This document shows positions 22,971 through 35,546 of a stretch of DNA of 64,000 nucleotides, piece after piece. How positions within the stretch are numbered: the first letter of the stretch is position 1; the number at the start of each line of letters is the position of its first letter. The notes beneath the pieces were generated by a model. The model was not told where the DNA came from, did not search any database, and was given only the letters and a program-made list of their open reading frames with translations. This DNA is from Cinnamomum chago (taxonomy: Eukaryota > Streptophyta > Magnoliopsida > Laurales > Lauraceae), in NCBI GenBank assembly GCA_038049695.1, contig CP142451.1, positions 43,845,001 through 43,909,000 on the forward strand. Reading direction: 5' to 3'. The position numbers were made by a program, and so were the translations under genes.

Positions 22971-24504
22971 ACTTGATTTTTCTCCCCTTTTTCCTTTCCT
23001 TCCAACACATATACAAATTGAGTTTTTTTCCTTACTTCAACAACATCCTAACTACAATAAAACTCCCATCAAAACTTCAATGAGCATTAAATCCAAACAC
23101 CTCTTTCTTCTCATTTCACATTAAACAAAGGGAAGAATCCCCAATATACACAAGGGTCCATTTGAGCCAAGAATCTAGAGATAAATCAAGACTATTGATT
23201 CACATTTCCATAACCATAGATGATTTAGCAAAACTCATTAAATGAGTATCAATTTCAAATCAATGCAAGCTAGTAAACATAAACATGAATGGAAAACCAA
23301 CCCCATTCACTATAAAACCATATGAGCAAACCTTGACCAAATGAAATGCATACATTTCCAAGAGATTAACAAGAGAGAAACCACCATTAATATGCATTTT
23401 CGAAATCAATAGAAATATGACAAGAAGCATATGTGGAAACATATATCACATTATCAAGAACAAGTAATAAGATTTAGGTTTTTCTCATAAAACTTAATAA
23501 CATTCAAACCATCCATTCATCCACTTGCCTTGGGTTCCAATCTAGCAAATCAAGCTCCTAATCACCTCTCAAGCTCAAGATCAACAATCTCTACAAAAAC
23601 CCCCAAAACAAACCCTAAAATGGGTTAAACAAAGGAAGACAATGAATGGGCTCAAATCAAACTAAGAAATAGAGCCTAAGCGAAAGCCATTGCACATCCA
23701 AGGAAAATGGGAAGGAGTCTTTACCTCTAGAGTCATGAATCAACAAGAAGAAGCTTGCAATAGGGGCTGCCCACCTTGGTTTCCCATGAAAATGGTGTCA
23801 AACAAGAGAGGAGATGAAGGAGAAGAAGTTGCCGGAGTTCCCTCGTCGGATTGGTGGCTTGGAGGCTCCATTAGAGCAAGAGAAATGGAAGAAATGAAGA
23901 AGAAGGGCTGCTAGCACTGTAGCTGGGGAGTTGCAGCTGATGGAGTGGAGAAATGAGGGAGAAGAAGAGAGTGGAGTCATCTTATAATGGGTGGGTATGG
24001 GCCCCACCACACTTAAAACTTGCCAAGGGTAAAACATCTATTTGTGGGCCTCGGATGCGATCGACGAAGAAGAGAAAAATGTTTCTCATAAAATCTAGTT
24101 TTCAAAAAGTATAATTTTGGCATGGTTATGAGATCTCGAAATTTGGGTCCAGATTCAATGGGAAAAGACCGATTTTGCCCTCCGGGCTGGAAAACTGATT
24201 TTCGGAGTTTCGAATGGGTACGGAGTGAACACGAAAGTTGTAGAGAATAACCAGATAAGTCAAATGAGGCTAAAACAAGAATTATCAGGAATTTCGAATA
24301 ACCTCCCAATCACGCGCAAAGTCACTAAAAGAACCTCCAAAGGGTCCCACTAATCACAAAGGCCCTCAAAATTCCCCAAAACTAGAGAAAAACCATTCTA
24401 GCTCACAAACTCAACCCAACAAATACTAATCCCAATAAAAGAAACTAATCCACAAATAAAACAACACTAATCCAAGAGATTAGGGGTCGGGTTCTCACAA
24501 TTTC

Positions 24505-25146
24505 ATACCCACTTTTTCATTTATTAAACAAGATGACAAAGAAACTAAGTGATGTGAAGACAAGGTGTGTGCATAAAATAATGCTCAAAACTATATCAAG
24601 ACATTGAGACAAGCAACATGAGAAGATGCACACAAATTTATAGTGGTTCGGACCATATGTCCTACATCCACTCACAAGGGTCACAAAGTCCCTTGGTTCC
24701 ACTATGATGAATCAAAACTACACAAGTAATGACATCAATCACATACACAAGGTAATTTTGGTAACGAGGTTCGACCACACAGATCTAATCCCCCACATAT
24801 ATTTTATAGTGGATGAATCACACATATTCACACCACTATCATAAAATACACAAGTTGTAGATGTTGATGAGAAGAAGAACACTTGCCTTTAATGATGACT
24901 GGAAGTGTTCAATGAAGCTCCACCTGTAGTTGTAGCTTTAACCTCTTGAAGCAAGCTTGGTGTTGATGTTGATCCTTCATTGTGTTGCACAACCAAGGTT
25001 TAAGAGGTTTGGGTTCTAGGGTAACATGAATCTATTCTATTTGAGAATCAACCTAGAAGCCTTTCTTCCATTCACACTTATATTGAGGCTAAAGATAGCT
25101 CATACATTTTCTAGATAAGGTACAAGTGCGTTTGGAAGAGGGTTTA
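24505..25146 (-). repeat. 5' LTR of S2, middle segment
   Basis: Non-coding LTR sequence between V-solo 1 and K2. It ends with the GTTTA duplication (25142-25146) that flanks K2. Confidence 0.85.
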
Positions 25147-27359
25147 TGTCGCGACCCCGGACCGGGCCCACGGGACTGATCCGGGATCGGGACTATTTGG
25201 GATGATGACCCACATTAACATAAGGCCATACATTTATTTAATTTCCCACAGGTGTCCGCGGTGAGGATATCACAATCATACATGAACATTTCTATTTAAG
25301 TGCGGAAGCGTGTAGCAAATCAAATATTCAATCCACCTCAATTGATAAAGATAATAGCATAAGTGTAAACCGTATCAGAATGAGCAATGATCATTAGCAC
25401 GTTACCCAAAGTAAGTTAAAGTTTATACAAATATCATTTAATTACATTTCCCAAAATTAGAGGCCCACAAGGCCAATATCACCAAAATACCAATCCAAAG
25501 AATGGTTAAATAGTTCCCAAAACATATAAGGTCTCTCATAGCAACCAAACGTCTACATGACGTCATCAGCACGCCACTCAAGTAACTGTTGCGGTTCTAC
25601 GACTGCCTCCTCGTGCTCCTCCTCGGGATAACCAACAACGGGACCTGAGTACCAAAGAGTAGATCAAACACGACGGTTTGGCAAATGGTAAAACACAATG
25701 ACAATATGAAAATACATGAATTTACCTCCAAAACATTTGAACCTGTTTAAATGACAATTTCTCTCAACAAGATAAAACATTTATTCAAAATACGAGTATG
25801 CATCATAAAACATGTAAAGGTAACCAAGGGGACGGGAAACAATCAAGATGGCAACCACACGAAGCTAAGTCCTCTATCACTAAGGTGATAGAGCAATAAC
25901 TAGGCACTAATCTCAGTCACTCGAGGTGATGAGAAACAGTGGATCTTATAAATACATATACATATACATATACTATACATGACCACGGTAGCAAGTCGGG
26001 CATCGGGGACCACAGTAGCAATCTGCGGCATCGGGACAAGACCGCGGTAATAACCGGGTAGCGGGATCCAAACTGCAGCTGGCGGGACAAGAGGGGGATC
26101 TCCAAGTCGGTGGATCAAACCAACAGGGTTATCCAAGCTTAGTGGTGCCGACTCATAGGTCAAATCACAATCGAGACATATGCAAGTAAATCAAGTACAA
26201 ATAATTAACATAAGGTATATTTGAGACAAAACAAGGGGGATTAAATGCTATGAACCAACACTTCTCTATGACCATAAATGCACTAACAAGGCTCTTCATG
26301 AGCATTTATTTCAAAGCAAGACAATAAATAGGCATGAGTGAAATTCAATAAAACCAACCACATTTCTCATAAAAACATTGAAAGCTCTTAAAAGATCATA
26401 TCATCCACTTGCCTTGGGTCTTCAAATCAAGTAAATAAAGCTCTAACAAGTCTTTCAAATCAAAGGTCCAAGCTACAAGGAAAATCCCAAAATAAAACCC
26501 TAAAGAGTCAAAACATAGAATAGGAAGAAAGAAGCTTCAATAACAAGGATGGAGATTCCCTTAAGCTAGGAGAACACAAATCTAGAAGAAGAGAAGGATT
26601 ACTTACTTGCAAGGTCCTCTAGTGGCAATAGTAAGCTCAATGAAGATGTTGGAATGGGAGGTTTTTTTCCACAAAACTATCAAGAGAAAGCTCTTAAGGA
26701 GGTGAAGAAGATAATGGCCTCAAATCTCCTATTGTTGCAAGTTTGGTGATGGATTTGGTGATAGGAGGCTAGAGTAAGAAGAAAGCAATGGAAACCCTAG
26801 GTTCACTCTCTTGTGCTGGAAAAAGGAAATGGAAGGGAAATGGTCTCCTTATAAACAAGTGGGGAGTGGGGCTCCACCACCTACAATCTAATTGGGCTGA
26901 AATCATGGCTTTCGGGGCTTCTAATGAATTCGACGAAGAAGGGAAAAGTGATCGTCGAAATATCTAGTTTCCAAAAAGTATATGTTTCGAGGGTTTCGGG
27001 AATATCAAGTTTTGGGTACAGATTTTGTGCAAAATGATTGTTTTGCCCTCGATGCTATGAAATCGGGTTTCGGGATCTCGAACGGGGACGGGATCAACAT
27101 GAAAGTTGTAGGGATTATCAATACGAATAAAACGGGATTAAAACCCTGAATGCAAAATCTCCGATAAATCTTCAAACACATGCAAGGTCATAAAGAGGGA
27201 ACCCCCAAAGGGCCCCACTAAACACAAAGCAATCAAAATTCCCCAAAACTATTTCAAACGCTATTCCAAACCCAACTTAGCCAAAATCACTAATCAAGCT
27301 TAGAACTAACACACGACCTAATTAGCACTAATAGGGTTCACTCGGGTCGGGGTCTTACA
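25147..27359 (-). repeat. 3' LTR of K2, internally deleted
   Basis: TGTCGCGACC...GGTCTTACA on the plus strand, 2,213 bp. Compared with the other K2 LTR it lacks the equivalent of 36590-37481 (892 bp). The junction at about 26209-26210 shares AC with both ends. The missing part includes the whole CGCTCGAGCG cluster. Confidence 0.9.
25844..26211 (-). promoter_or_regulatory. Conserved promoter-proximal LTR block, K2 3' LTR copy
   Basis: The block is intact on the downstream side (hairpin arms at 25872-25893, TATA-like tract at about 25955-25980). It ends at the 892-bp deletion. Confidence 0.72.
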
Positions 27360-27376
27360 TCCTCCACCCCTTAGGG
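27360..27376 (-). other. Polypurine tract of K2
   Basis: The minus strand reads CCCTAAGGGGTGGAGGA directly before the 3' LTR. It overlaps the stop codon of the polyprotein. The same tract precedes the K4 3' LTR. Confidence 0.85.
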
Positions 27377-30300
27377 CATTTGGTCCTCCAAATGAAATAT
27401 AAAACTCACATCTGGTAGAAGATGTGGATACTTCTTCTGCACTTGATCTCGTAATTCCCATGTGGCCTCTTCCGGTCCATTATTCTCCCATAGAACCTTT
27501 ACCCAATGAATAGTCCGTGTCCTCAACTCTTGCTCCTTCGTATCAATGATCTGAACGGGCTTCTCAACATAGGTAGCATCTTCTCTGATCTCCAATGGCT
27601 CATGTCGGAGTACATGTGAAGGATCGGGGACATACTTCTTCAACATAGACACTTGAAAGACGTTGTGTACGCCCGATAACTCAGGTGGTAAGGCTAACCT
27701 ATAAGCCACGTCACCGATCTTGCCCACAATATCGTATGACCCAATGTATCTCCATGATAGCTTGCCCTTCTGTCCAAATCTCAATGTTCCTCTTGTAGGT
27801 GACACTTTCAAGAAAACCTTATCTCCTTCTTTGAACTGTAAATCCCTTCTATGAGAATCTGCATAGCTTTTTTGTCTACTCCGGGCTACTTTCAGACGTT
27901 CTTGGATCAACTTCACTTTGTCGCTGGTTTCACTTACTATCGTCGGCCCATGGAAACTGCGAATTCCGACCTCTTCCCAACAAACAGGTGTCCTACACCT
28001 TCTGCCATACAAAGCCTCAAAAGGAGCCATCCCAATGCTCGAGTGGTAACTATTGTTGTAAGCAAACTCACACAACGGTAGAGTCTCATCCCATTGAGTC
28101 TTGAAATCCAACACACAAGCACGGAGCATATCCTCAAGAGTCTGAATCGTTCTCTCTGATTGACCATCTGTCTGCGGGTGATAGGCTGTGCTAAAGTATA
28201 GTTTCGTACCCATAGACTCATGTAGCGTCTTCCAGAACCTTGAGACGAATCTGCTGTCTCTGTCGGATGTGATAGAACTGGCTGCCCATGTCGGCTGACG
28301 ATCTCGCTGACAAACAACTCTGCTAAAGGTAGCATGTGCATCTTCTTCCCTGTCCTCATAGCAATGAAATGCGCTGACTTGGTGAGTCGGTCCACAATGA
28401 CCCATATCGCATCGTTGCCTCTGCTAGTCCTCGGTAATCCCAAAATAAAATCCATAGTAATGTGCTCCCATTTCCATTTCGGAATCTCTAATGGTTGTAA
28501 CAATCCTGGAGGCCTCTGATGTTCCGCCTTTATCAACTGACAAGTCATACAACGGGAGACAAACGCTGCAATCTCTCTTTTCATATTATTCCACCAAAAT
28601 CTGCCCTTCAAGTTTTGATACATCTTTGTGCTGCCTGGATGCACGGAGTACTTCGTACTGTGAGCTTCGGTCATGATATCATTCCTTAAATCTTTGATGT
28701 TCGGCACGCATAGACGGTCACGGTAGTACAAAACTCCGTCCACAATACGAAAATCAGGACGTTCTGCTATGTGCTCTGAAATCTTGGCCAACTCTGGATC
28801 TTGCAAATGACTATCCTTGATCTTCTGAATGAAAGAAGGCTCTGACACTGTCATGTTAGCTAACAAAACACCCTTCCTCAGTGGCTGCAGGCCTATACTC
28901 AACTCTTCAAATTGCTCAAAGATACAAGTGCCACTTAGGTTTGCCAAGCCTACTGATTTCCTGCTCAAGGCATCGGCAACTACATTAGCTTTCCCCGGGT
29001 GATACTTGATTGGAAAATCATAATCCTTGATATATTTCATCCATCTTCTCTACCTCATGTTCAATTCCTTCTGAGAAAATAAATACTGTAAGCTGCGGTG
29101 ATCGGAGTGGACTTCGAACTTCTCTCCATAGAGGTAATGTCTCCACATTTTCAACGCGAAAACAACCGCTGCTGACTCAAGATCATGGGTGGCATAGCTC
29201 TTCTCGTGATCTTTCAACTGCCTGGATCCATATGCAATCACTTTTCCTTCTTGCATCAAAACACAACCAAGTCCAACATTCGAAGCATCGGTAAAAATGG
29301 TAAAACCACCGCTCCCGGATGGTAAAGTAAGGACTGGTGCTGTAGTCAATCTCTTCTTTAGCTCTTAAAAACTATCTTCACACTGATCTGTCCACACATA
29401 TGGCACATTCTTCCTTGTCAACTTCGTCAATGGTGACGCAATCGACGATAATCCTTGCACAAACCTCCTGTAATAGCCTGCCAAACCCAGAAAACTTCTA
29501 ATATCTGTCGCATTCTTCGGTCTTTCCTAACTCATAACTGCTTCAATCTTAGAGGGATCCACTGATAATCCTTCTTTCGAGATGATGTGCCCCAAAAATG
29601 CTACTTGCTCCAACCAAAATTCACACTTGTTGAGCTTCGCATACAGCTGATTCTCTCTCAAGAGTTGGAGTGCTATCCTCAAGTGCTCTTCATGCTCTTC
29701 TCTGGTCTTGGAGTACACCAAAATGTCATCTATGAACACTACAACAAACTGATCCAAATACTCTGCAAATATCTTGTTCATCAACGCCATGAACACTGCC
29801 GGCGTATTAGTCAAACCAAATGGCATCACTAGGAACTCATAGTGGCCATATCTTGTCCGAAAAGCTGTTTTCAACACATCTGATTCTCTGACTCTCAGCT
29901 GATGGTAACCGGATCTCAAATCAATCTTTGAAAAGTATGATGCACCTTGCAACTGATCAAACAATTCCTCTATCCTTGGCAATGGATATTTGTTCTTGAT
30001 GGTCATTTGATTCAATCTTTTGTAATCTATACACATTCTCATCGAACCATCCTTCTTCTTGACAAACAAAACTGGAGCTCCCCAAGGTGAAATACTCAGT
30101 CTCACAAAACCTTTGTCCAACAATTCTTGCAACTGGGTCTTCAACTCTCCCAACTCTGTTGGAGCCATTCTATATGGTGCAATAGATATCGGAGCGGTCC
30201 CCGGTAACAACTCGATAGTGAAATCGATCTCTCAGATGGGTGGTAAACCTGGAATCTCCTCCGGAAAAACATCCGGGAATTCCCAAACAATTGGGATCTC

Positions 30301-31403
30301 CTCCACCCCTTGGGACCGTTTATCCTCCGTGATAAACGCCAAACATGCTTCACAACCACTTCTTACAAGTCTATCAGCCTTCAATGCTGAGACCAACCCT
30401 GCACGAGGACTCCTCCTCTCTCCCTGAAACAACACCCCTGCTGGTGTCTCATCTAACTTGAAAGTCAGGGTCTTATGGAAACAATCCATTGTGGCATGGT
30501 ATCCTGCCAGCCAGTCCATCCCTAGGATGACATCAAAATCGAACATCTCTAATAGAATGAGATATGCGATTAAAACCACTTCTCCTATCTGGACTGTGCA
30601 ACTACGATAATATGTACTACAAATAATTTGTTTGCCTACTGGGGTTGCCACAGTCAAAATAAACTCAAGTTCTCTAGCATGCATATCAATCAACTTAGAA
30701 AATTCATGGGATAAGAATGAATGTGTAGAGCCAGGGTCAAATAAAATCTTAGCTTTTATCCCACAAACAAGAAGTGTACCTTCCACTACATTTCCCGCTG
30801 CCTCTGCATCAACTCTATTGACGCCGTAGATTTTCCCTCGATGTTGGGGCTTATTTTGTGCCGGCTGTGGTCTGCCTTGTGGTGCATTCCTATGCTGCTG
30901 CGGTACACGCTGATTTGGGTTGTGTCCCTGCTGACGAGCCTGTTATTGTTGTTGTTGTGGTCTATGTTGCTGCTGTGGTGGTGCTTGTTGCTGTAGTGGC
31001 CTTGCCTGATTCTGAACAACGATTGCATTCTGTGGTACTGGTGGACGTTGTGCCCCTTGCTGCTGCTGCTGGTTCTGCCTATTCTGCCTTGGACAGTCTC
31101 TCATCTGATGGGCCATGGAGCCACATCTGAGACATGCTCATGTGAGTGTACGACACTGTGCACTCTCATGGTTCTTCCCACAGTGGGTACAAACCAAAGG
31201 ACCTTGAGCATTATGTTCTGTCCTCTGCCTCTTGTTCTGGTGATTCCTTTGCTGGTAGTTCTGTTGCTGAGCTTTTCCCTTGCCTTGGACACTAAGAATC
31301 TTGCTGTGAAAGTTCTCAAACTTATAGGCCCTCTTGACCGCTTCATCAAAAGTTGCAGGTGGTACTACTACTGTGGCATCTCTCTCAATGAAGGGATTAA
31401 GTC
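27371..31403 (-). pseudogene. K2 gag-pol (gag C-terminus to chromodomain-like tail)
   Basis: A single frame runs from 31403 to about 28272 with six stops (31138, 30943, 30232, 29527, 29365, 29050). A 1-bp deletion near 28272 then shifts it to a second frame ending at 27371. Domains in order: CCHC knuckle CTHCGKNHESAQC, Gln-rich linker, aspartic protease (FDPGSTHSF), reverse transcriptase ([20 protein letters not shown]), RNase H ([23 protein letters not shown]), HHCC integrase zinc finger, and integrase core (MDFILGLP, TSDRDSRF, DGQSERT). A C-terminal region ends in [18 protein letters not shown], the chromodomain-like signature of Tekay/Del. Integrase catalytic residues are intact here, unlike K4. 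Four of the six stops are explained by C-to-T or G-to-A transitions. Confidence 0.92.
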
Positions 31404-32744
31404 TGTAAGACCCCAACCCGAGTGAACCCGATTAGTGTTAATTATGTCGCGTGTTAGTTCTAAGCTTGATTAGTGATTTTTGGCTAAGTTGGGTTTGGAA
31501 TAGCTTTTGAATTAGTTTTGGGGAATTTTGATTGCTTTGTGTCAGTGGGGCCCTTTGGGGGTTCCTTCTTTATGACTTGGCATGTGCTCGAGGATTTATC
31601 GGAGATTTTTACATTCATGGTTTTAATCCCATTTTATTGGTATTGTTAATCCCTACAACTTTCATGTTGATCCCGTTCCCATTCAAGATCCCGAAACCCG
31701 ATTTCATAGCCTCGAGGGCAAAACAGTCATTGCACACAAAAATCTGTACCCAAAACTTGATATTCCCGAAACCCTCGAAACATATACTTTTTGGAAACTA
31801 GATATTTCGACGATCACTTTTCTCTTCTTAGTCGAATTCATTAGAAGCCCCGAAAGCCATGATTTCAGCCCAATTAGATTGTTGGTGGTGGAGCCCACTC
31901 CCCACTTGTTTATAAGGAGACCCCTTTCCCTTCCATTTCCTTTTTCCAGCACAAGCCTAAGCTAGGGTTTTCCCTTTTCTTCTTCTTCTTCTTCTTGCTT
32001 CTCCATCCTCAATCCACTCCCAAGCTTGCACCAATAGGAGATTGGAGGCCATCATCTTCTTCACCTCCTTGAGAGCTTTCTTTCAATAGCTTTTGTGGGA
32101 AAAACCTCCATTCCAAGACTTCCATTGAGCTTACTACTGCCATTAGAAGACCTTGCAAGTAAGTAACCCTTCTCTTCTTCTAGATTGGTATTCTCCTAGC
32201 TTAAGGGAATCTTCATCCTTGTTATTGAAGCTTCTTTCCTCCCCTGCTATGTTTTGACTCTTTTAGGGTTTTATTTTGGGATTTTCCTTGTAGCTTGGAC
32301 CATTGTCTTGGAAGAACTTGTTAGAGCTTGATTTGCTTGAGTAGAGACCTAAGGCAAGTGGATTATATGATCTTTTAAGAGCTTTCAATGTTTTTATGAG
32401 AAATGTGGTTGGTTTTATTAAATTTCACTCATGCCTATTTATTGTCTTACTTTGAAATAAATGCTCATGAAGAGCCTTGTTAGTGCATTTATGGTCATAG
32501 AGAAGTGTTGGTTCATAGCATTTAATCCCCTTTGTTTTGTCTCAAATATATCTCATGTGAAATGGTTTCCTTCTTCCTTTCCTTGTAGTGAATGTGTTGT
32601 TGATGGAGGAAAATGGGATGGATGTGATGAAAGATTTGATGTTATTTGAATGGAGTTTTAGACTCCTCATCTTATGTATAAAAGTGGCTAAAAAGGGATT
32701 GTAGAAGGAAGAGATAGAGAGGAGCTGAACTGGTCCAGAATCAG

Positions 32745-33012
32745 TTTCTGGACAGTTCGTTCGAGCGAACATGACACTTCGCTCGAGCGACCTATCCAGA
32801 GAAGGGTTTGGAGCATTCCAGTAGCTTGGTCGTTCGAGCGGACATCCCAGAACCTGTTCCAGAGAGTTGTTCGTTCGAACGCATTTTGAAATTCGCTCGA
32901 CCCAATGAGTTCGCTCAAGCGACATCCACTTCGCTCGAGCGAACCCGCCCAGACAACCATTCCAGAGAGCCACTCACTCGAGCGAACGCTCCTGTCCGCT
33001 CGAGCGATGGGC
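32745..33012. repeat. CGCTCGAGCG array in K3 LTR
   Basis: Nine copies of (T)TCGCTCGAGCGA(A) or close variants are spaced 15-45 bp apart. Spacers contain CCAGAGA and CTGGAA-type words. Several copies are perfect palindromes and others are decayed at CpG sites (TTCGTTCGAACG, CGCTCAAGCG). Confidence 0.9.
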
Positions 33013-33410
33013 CCTGTTGGGCAAGGTTATGTCTGGGACAATGATTAACTATTTCCATGTATTGGGATTATTCCTTAGGAACCCCTCTGTGTCGAGGAGA
33101 TTTATTAAGCATTATATGAGGCCATTTGAGGAAGAAACCATATCACGAAGATGTTATTTGAGGTTTTGAAAATTCGGAGTGTATAAGGAGTCCGGAATGT
33201 TCCCAAACTCAAAGAGTACCAAATCGTTAATAGACTGACATACGGAGTCCCTATTCACTTCAAATAGCTACTTCACCCGAAATGTCAATTGTTTACTGTA
33301 CTTTATCGATCCCAAGGTTTATACTACATGTCTTGTTTTCCCGAAAGCATTGATGTACACTTGAAATAGTTACTTGTCTTGAAGTGCATTGCACCACGTG
33401 AAATGATAAT

Positions 33411-33788
33411 GTGCCCTTGAGCACCCCCGTCTCGCCCGGTTATTTATTGTACTTGATTTAATTGCATGTCTCGATGGTATTTGACCTATGAGTCGGCACC
33501 ACTAAGCTTGGATAACCCTGTTGGTCTGATCCACCGACTTGGAGATCCCCCTCTTGTCCCACCAGCTGCAGTTTGGATCCCGCTACCCGGTTATTATCGT
33601 GGTCTTGTCCCGATGCCGCAGATTGCTACTGTGGTCCCCGATGCCCGGCTCGCTACCGTGGTCATGTATAGTATATGTATTTATAAGATCCACTGTTTCT
33701 CCTCACCTCGAGTGACTGAGATCAGTGCCTAGCTATTGCTCTATTGCTTTAGTGATAGAGGACTTAGCTTCGTGTGGTTGCCATCTTG
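33411..33788 (+). promoter_or_regulatory. Conserved promoter-proximal LTR block, K3 copy
   Basis: The hairpin at 33739-33760 has the left arm CTCTATTGC against GTGATAGAG. Both changes from the consensus arm keep G-U pairing in RNA. Confidence 0.72.
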
Positions 33789-34503
33789 ATTGTTTCCCGT
33801 TCCCTTGGCCACCTTTACATGTTTTATGATGCATACTCATATTTGAATACATGTTTTATCTTGTTTAGAGAAATTTTCATTTAAATAGGTGCAAATGTTT
33901 TCGGAGGGAAATTGATGTATTTTCATATTGTCATTGTGTTTTATCCATTTGCCAAACCGTCGTGTTTGACCTACTCTTTGGTACCCAGATCCCGTTGTTG
34001 GTTACCCCGAGGAGGAGTACGAGGAGGCGGTCGTAGAACCGCAACAGTTAGTTGAGTGGCGTGCTGATGACGTCATGTAGACGTTTGGTGGCTATGAGCG
34101 ACTTTATATTTTGGGAACTATTTAACCATTCTTTGGATTGGTATTTTGGTGATAGTGGCCTGGTGGGCCTCTAGTTTTGGGAAATGTAATTAAATGTTAA
34201 TTGTATAAACTTTAACTTACTTTGGGTAACATGTTAATGATCATTACTCATTCTGATACAGTATTTTGTACTTGTGATATTGTCTTTATGATTTGAGATG
34301 GATTGAATATTTGATTTGCTACACGCTTCAGCACTTAACAGAAATGTTCAGATATGGTTGTGATATCCTCACCGCGGACACCTGTGGAAAATTAAATAAA
34401 TGTATGTTATCATTTAAACAGATGTGTAGTTCTCACCACCATCATTAATATAGTCCTGATCCTGGATCAGTCACGTGGGGCCCGGTCCGGGGTCGCGACA
34501 GAC

Positions 34504-34516
34504 TGGTATCAGAGTG
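34504..34516 (+). other. Primer-binding site of K3
   Basis: TGGTATCAGAGTG, three bases after the LTR end, complementary to initiator tRNA-Met apart from late mismatches. Confidence 0.88.
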
Positions 34517-34632
34517 AGACGTGTTTCAAGCAATTAAAAGAAACTAGAAATCCTAAGGACGTGGCGAGGATCCGGTAGATCTTTCATTAGCTAGTATCGT
34601 GTGAGCAATGTGTGACCCTTTATATTATTATG

Positions 34633-34653
34633 TGCTAACAAATTGTTTTGCAG
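34633..34653 (+). promoter_or_regulatory. 3' splice-site-like motif before K3 gag
   Basis: A TGCTAAC branch-point-like word is followed by a T-rich tract and TTTTGCAG, four bases before the gag ATG. The same arrangement precedes gag in K4 (48658-48678) and K1 (minus, 40881-40863). Confidence 0.4.
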
Positions 34654-34657
34654 CATC

Positions 34658-35139
34658 ATGCCTCCCCGTAAGAGACCAGTGAATGACATTCCTTCTGGAT
34701 GTAACAGTGATCACACCGGGCCGGTAGAAGAGGATATAGTTGAGAACAACCCACCAAATCAGTTCCAAGAAATGATGCAAGCAATGCTTGACCAGCAACG
34801 TCAAGCTAACGAGAACCAGGCTAGACTACAAGAGCAGATGCTCAAGGGAGAGGAAGATCATGCGAGGGAAATGGCAGAGATGCAAAGGCAGTTGCTTGAG
34901 GTCTTACAGAGAAGACCGGAACCGGTTCAACCCCAACCCGCCATCGTCATAAATCAAAGGCAACATGACCCTAATGCCTTGTTTGAGCGGTTTCGAAAGA
35001 GAGCTCCGAAATAATTTTTGGGGATAGAGGACCCATTGGCTGCAGATGACTGGTTAGAACATACGGAGAACATCTTTGAGATTTTCCAGTGTACTGGGGG
35101 AGAAAGAGTGAAGTTGGCATCATCCCTCTTTGTTGGTAC
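34658..35139 (+). pseudogene. K3 gag, N-terminal fragment
   Basis: ATG at 34658 (MPPRKRPVNDIPSG), then a Gln/Glu-rich probable coiled coil (residues about 40-95). TAA at about 35012-35014 falls where K4 has Glu after AP-K. The frame then continues into the capsid region (DPLAADDWLEHTENIFEIF) until the S1-like LTR at 35140. Confidence 0.85.
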
Positions 35140-35546
35140 TGTTAGGATTTTTGTAGATTGCAATTTGATGGATGCATTTTTCATTCAAGCATCATTTGAT
35201 TTACACACATATGCATTGTTTTAAGAAATCTTGAAATCTTGTTTTATACATGCATTAGTTTTTAAGTCTTGAAGATATATTGATTTATGCATGATTTGTT
35301 TTTAATCTTGGATGCATTTGTTTTTTAAAAGAGTTTTAGAAAATCAAGCTAGCCTGTGAGTTTTAAATCTTTCAAAATGTTTTAGGCTTTTTATGGTTCA
35401 TGTTTTAAAACCTTTAGAATGATTTAAAACATGTTTTTAAGCTTCATTAAATGGCCTAAAAAGTTCCCTCAAGAAATACTTTGAAAAATGGATTTTTGGG
35501 AATTTTGGTCCCAGGTGGTCGGACTGCAGTGTGGCCGGTCGACCGG
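35140..35546 (+). repeat. S1-like Sirevirus LTR fragment fused to K2 LTR
   Basis: It starts TGTTAGGATTTTTG directly in K3 gag and follows the S1 LTR (11060 onward) at clearly lower than full identity, so it is a relative rather than a copy. It stops in the first palindrome GGCCGGTCGACCGG, where the sequence switches to the K2 LTR through GACCGG (35541-35546). Confidence 0.8.

Larger units (their letters stand above)
20754..24499 (-). repeat. V-solo 1, solo LTR of a gypsy-like family
   Basis: 3,746 bp, minus-strand ends TGTGAGAACCCGACCCC and GGGGGAGTGACA, flanked by perfect ATTTC duplications (20749-20753 and 24500-24504). No internal sequence is present, so it is a solo LTR left by LTR-LTR recombination. 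It is homologous along most of its length to V-solo 2 (49445-53451). It carries GATCGATC palindromes (22892-22945), the shared promoter block (21761-22164) and an AT-rich region of 60-bp-scale degenerate repeats (about 21330-21620). Several purine-rich stretches give meaningless ORFs. Confidence 0.92.
31404..34500 (+). repeat. 5' LTR of K3
   Basis: TGTAAGACCCCAACCC...GGTCGCGACA, 3,097 bp. It carries nine CGCTCGAGCG-type motifs (32745-33012), two TATA candidates (TATAAAAG near 32678 and the TATATG tract near 33666) and the conserved promoter block. Confidence 0.92.
31404..35139 (+). mobile_element. Tekay-like element K3, 5' end (LTR, primer site, gag start)
   Basis: Inserted in K2 gag in the opposite orientation. 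The upstream flank AAGTC (31399-31403) is the likely target site, but the other copy is lost. The element is cut at 35140 by an S1-like LTR. Everything downstream is deleted. Confidence 0.85.

Noticed and set aside
30858-31425. Plus-strand ORFs rich in Val/Leu/Ala opposite gag linkers (also 39537-39998 and 53235-53813)
   Set aside because: Antisense translations of Gln-rich gag linker (CAA/CAG runs read as TTG/CTG); no independent support.
32676-32690. TATAAAAG at 32678 as the K LTR promoter
   Set aside because: It is possible, but it lies upstream of the array and over 900 bp before the conserved block; the TATATG/TTTATAAG tract before the hairpin is better conserved across V and K. Left undecided rather than annotated.
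32745-33012. Regularly spaced palindromes resembling a CRISPR array
   Set aside because: Repeats are 10-14 bp and variable, spacers are conserved between copies, and the context is a plant LTR.
33466-33732. ORF of about 87 codons (MSRxYLTYESAPLSLDNP...) repeated in every K and V LTR
   Set aside because: It lies in a conserved LTR block next to the TATA tract, copies differ by both synonymous and non-synonymous changes, and the diverged K1 version has stops. Treated as a cis-element, though a coding test is proposed.
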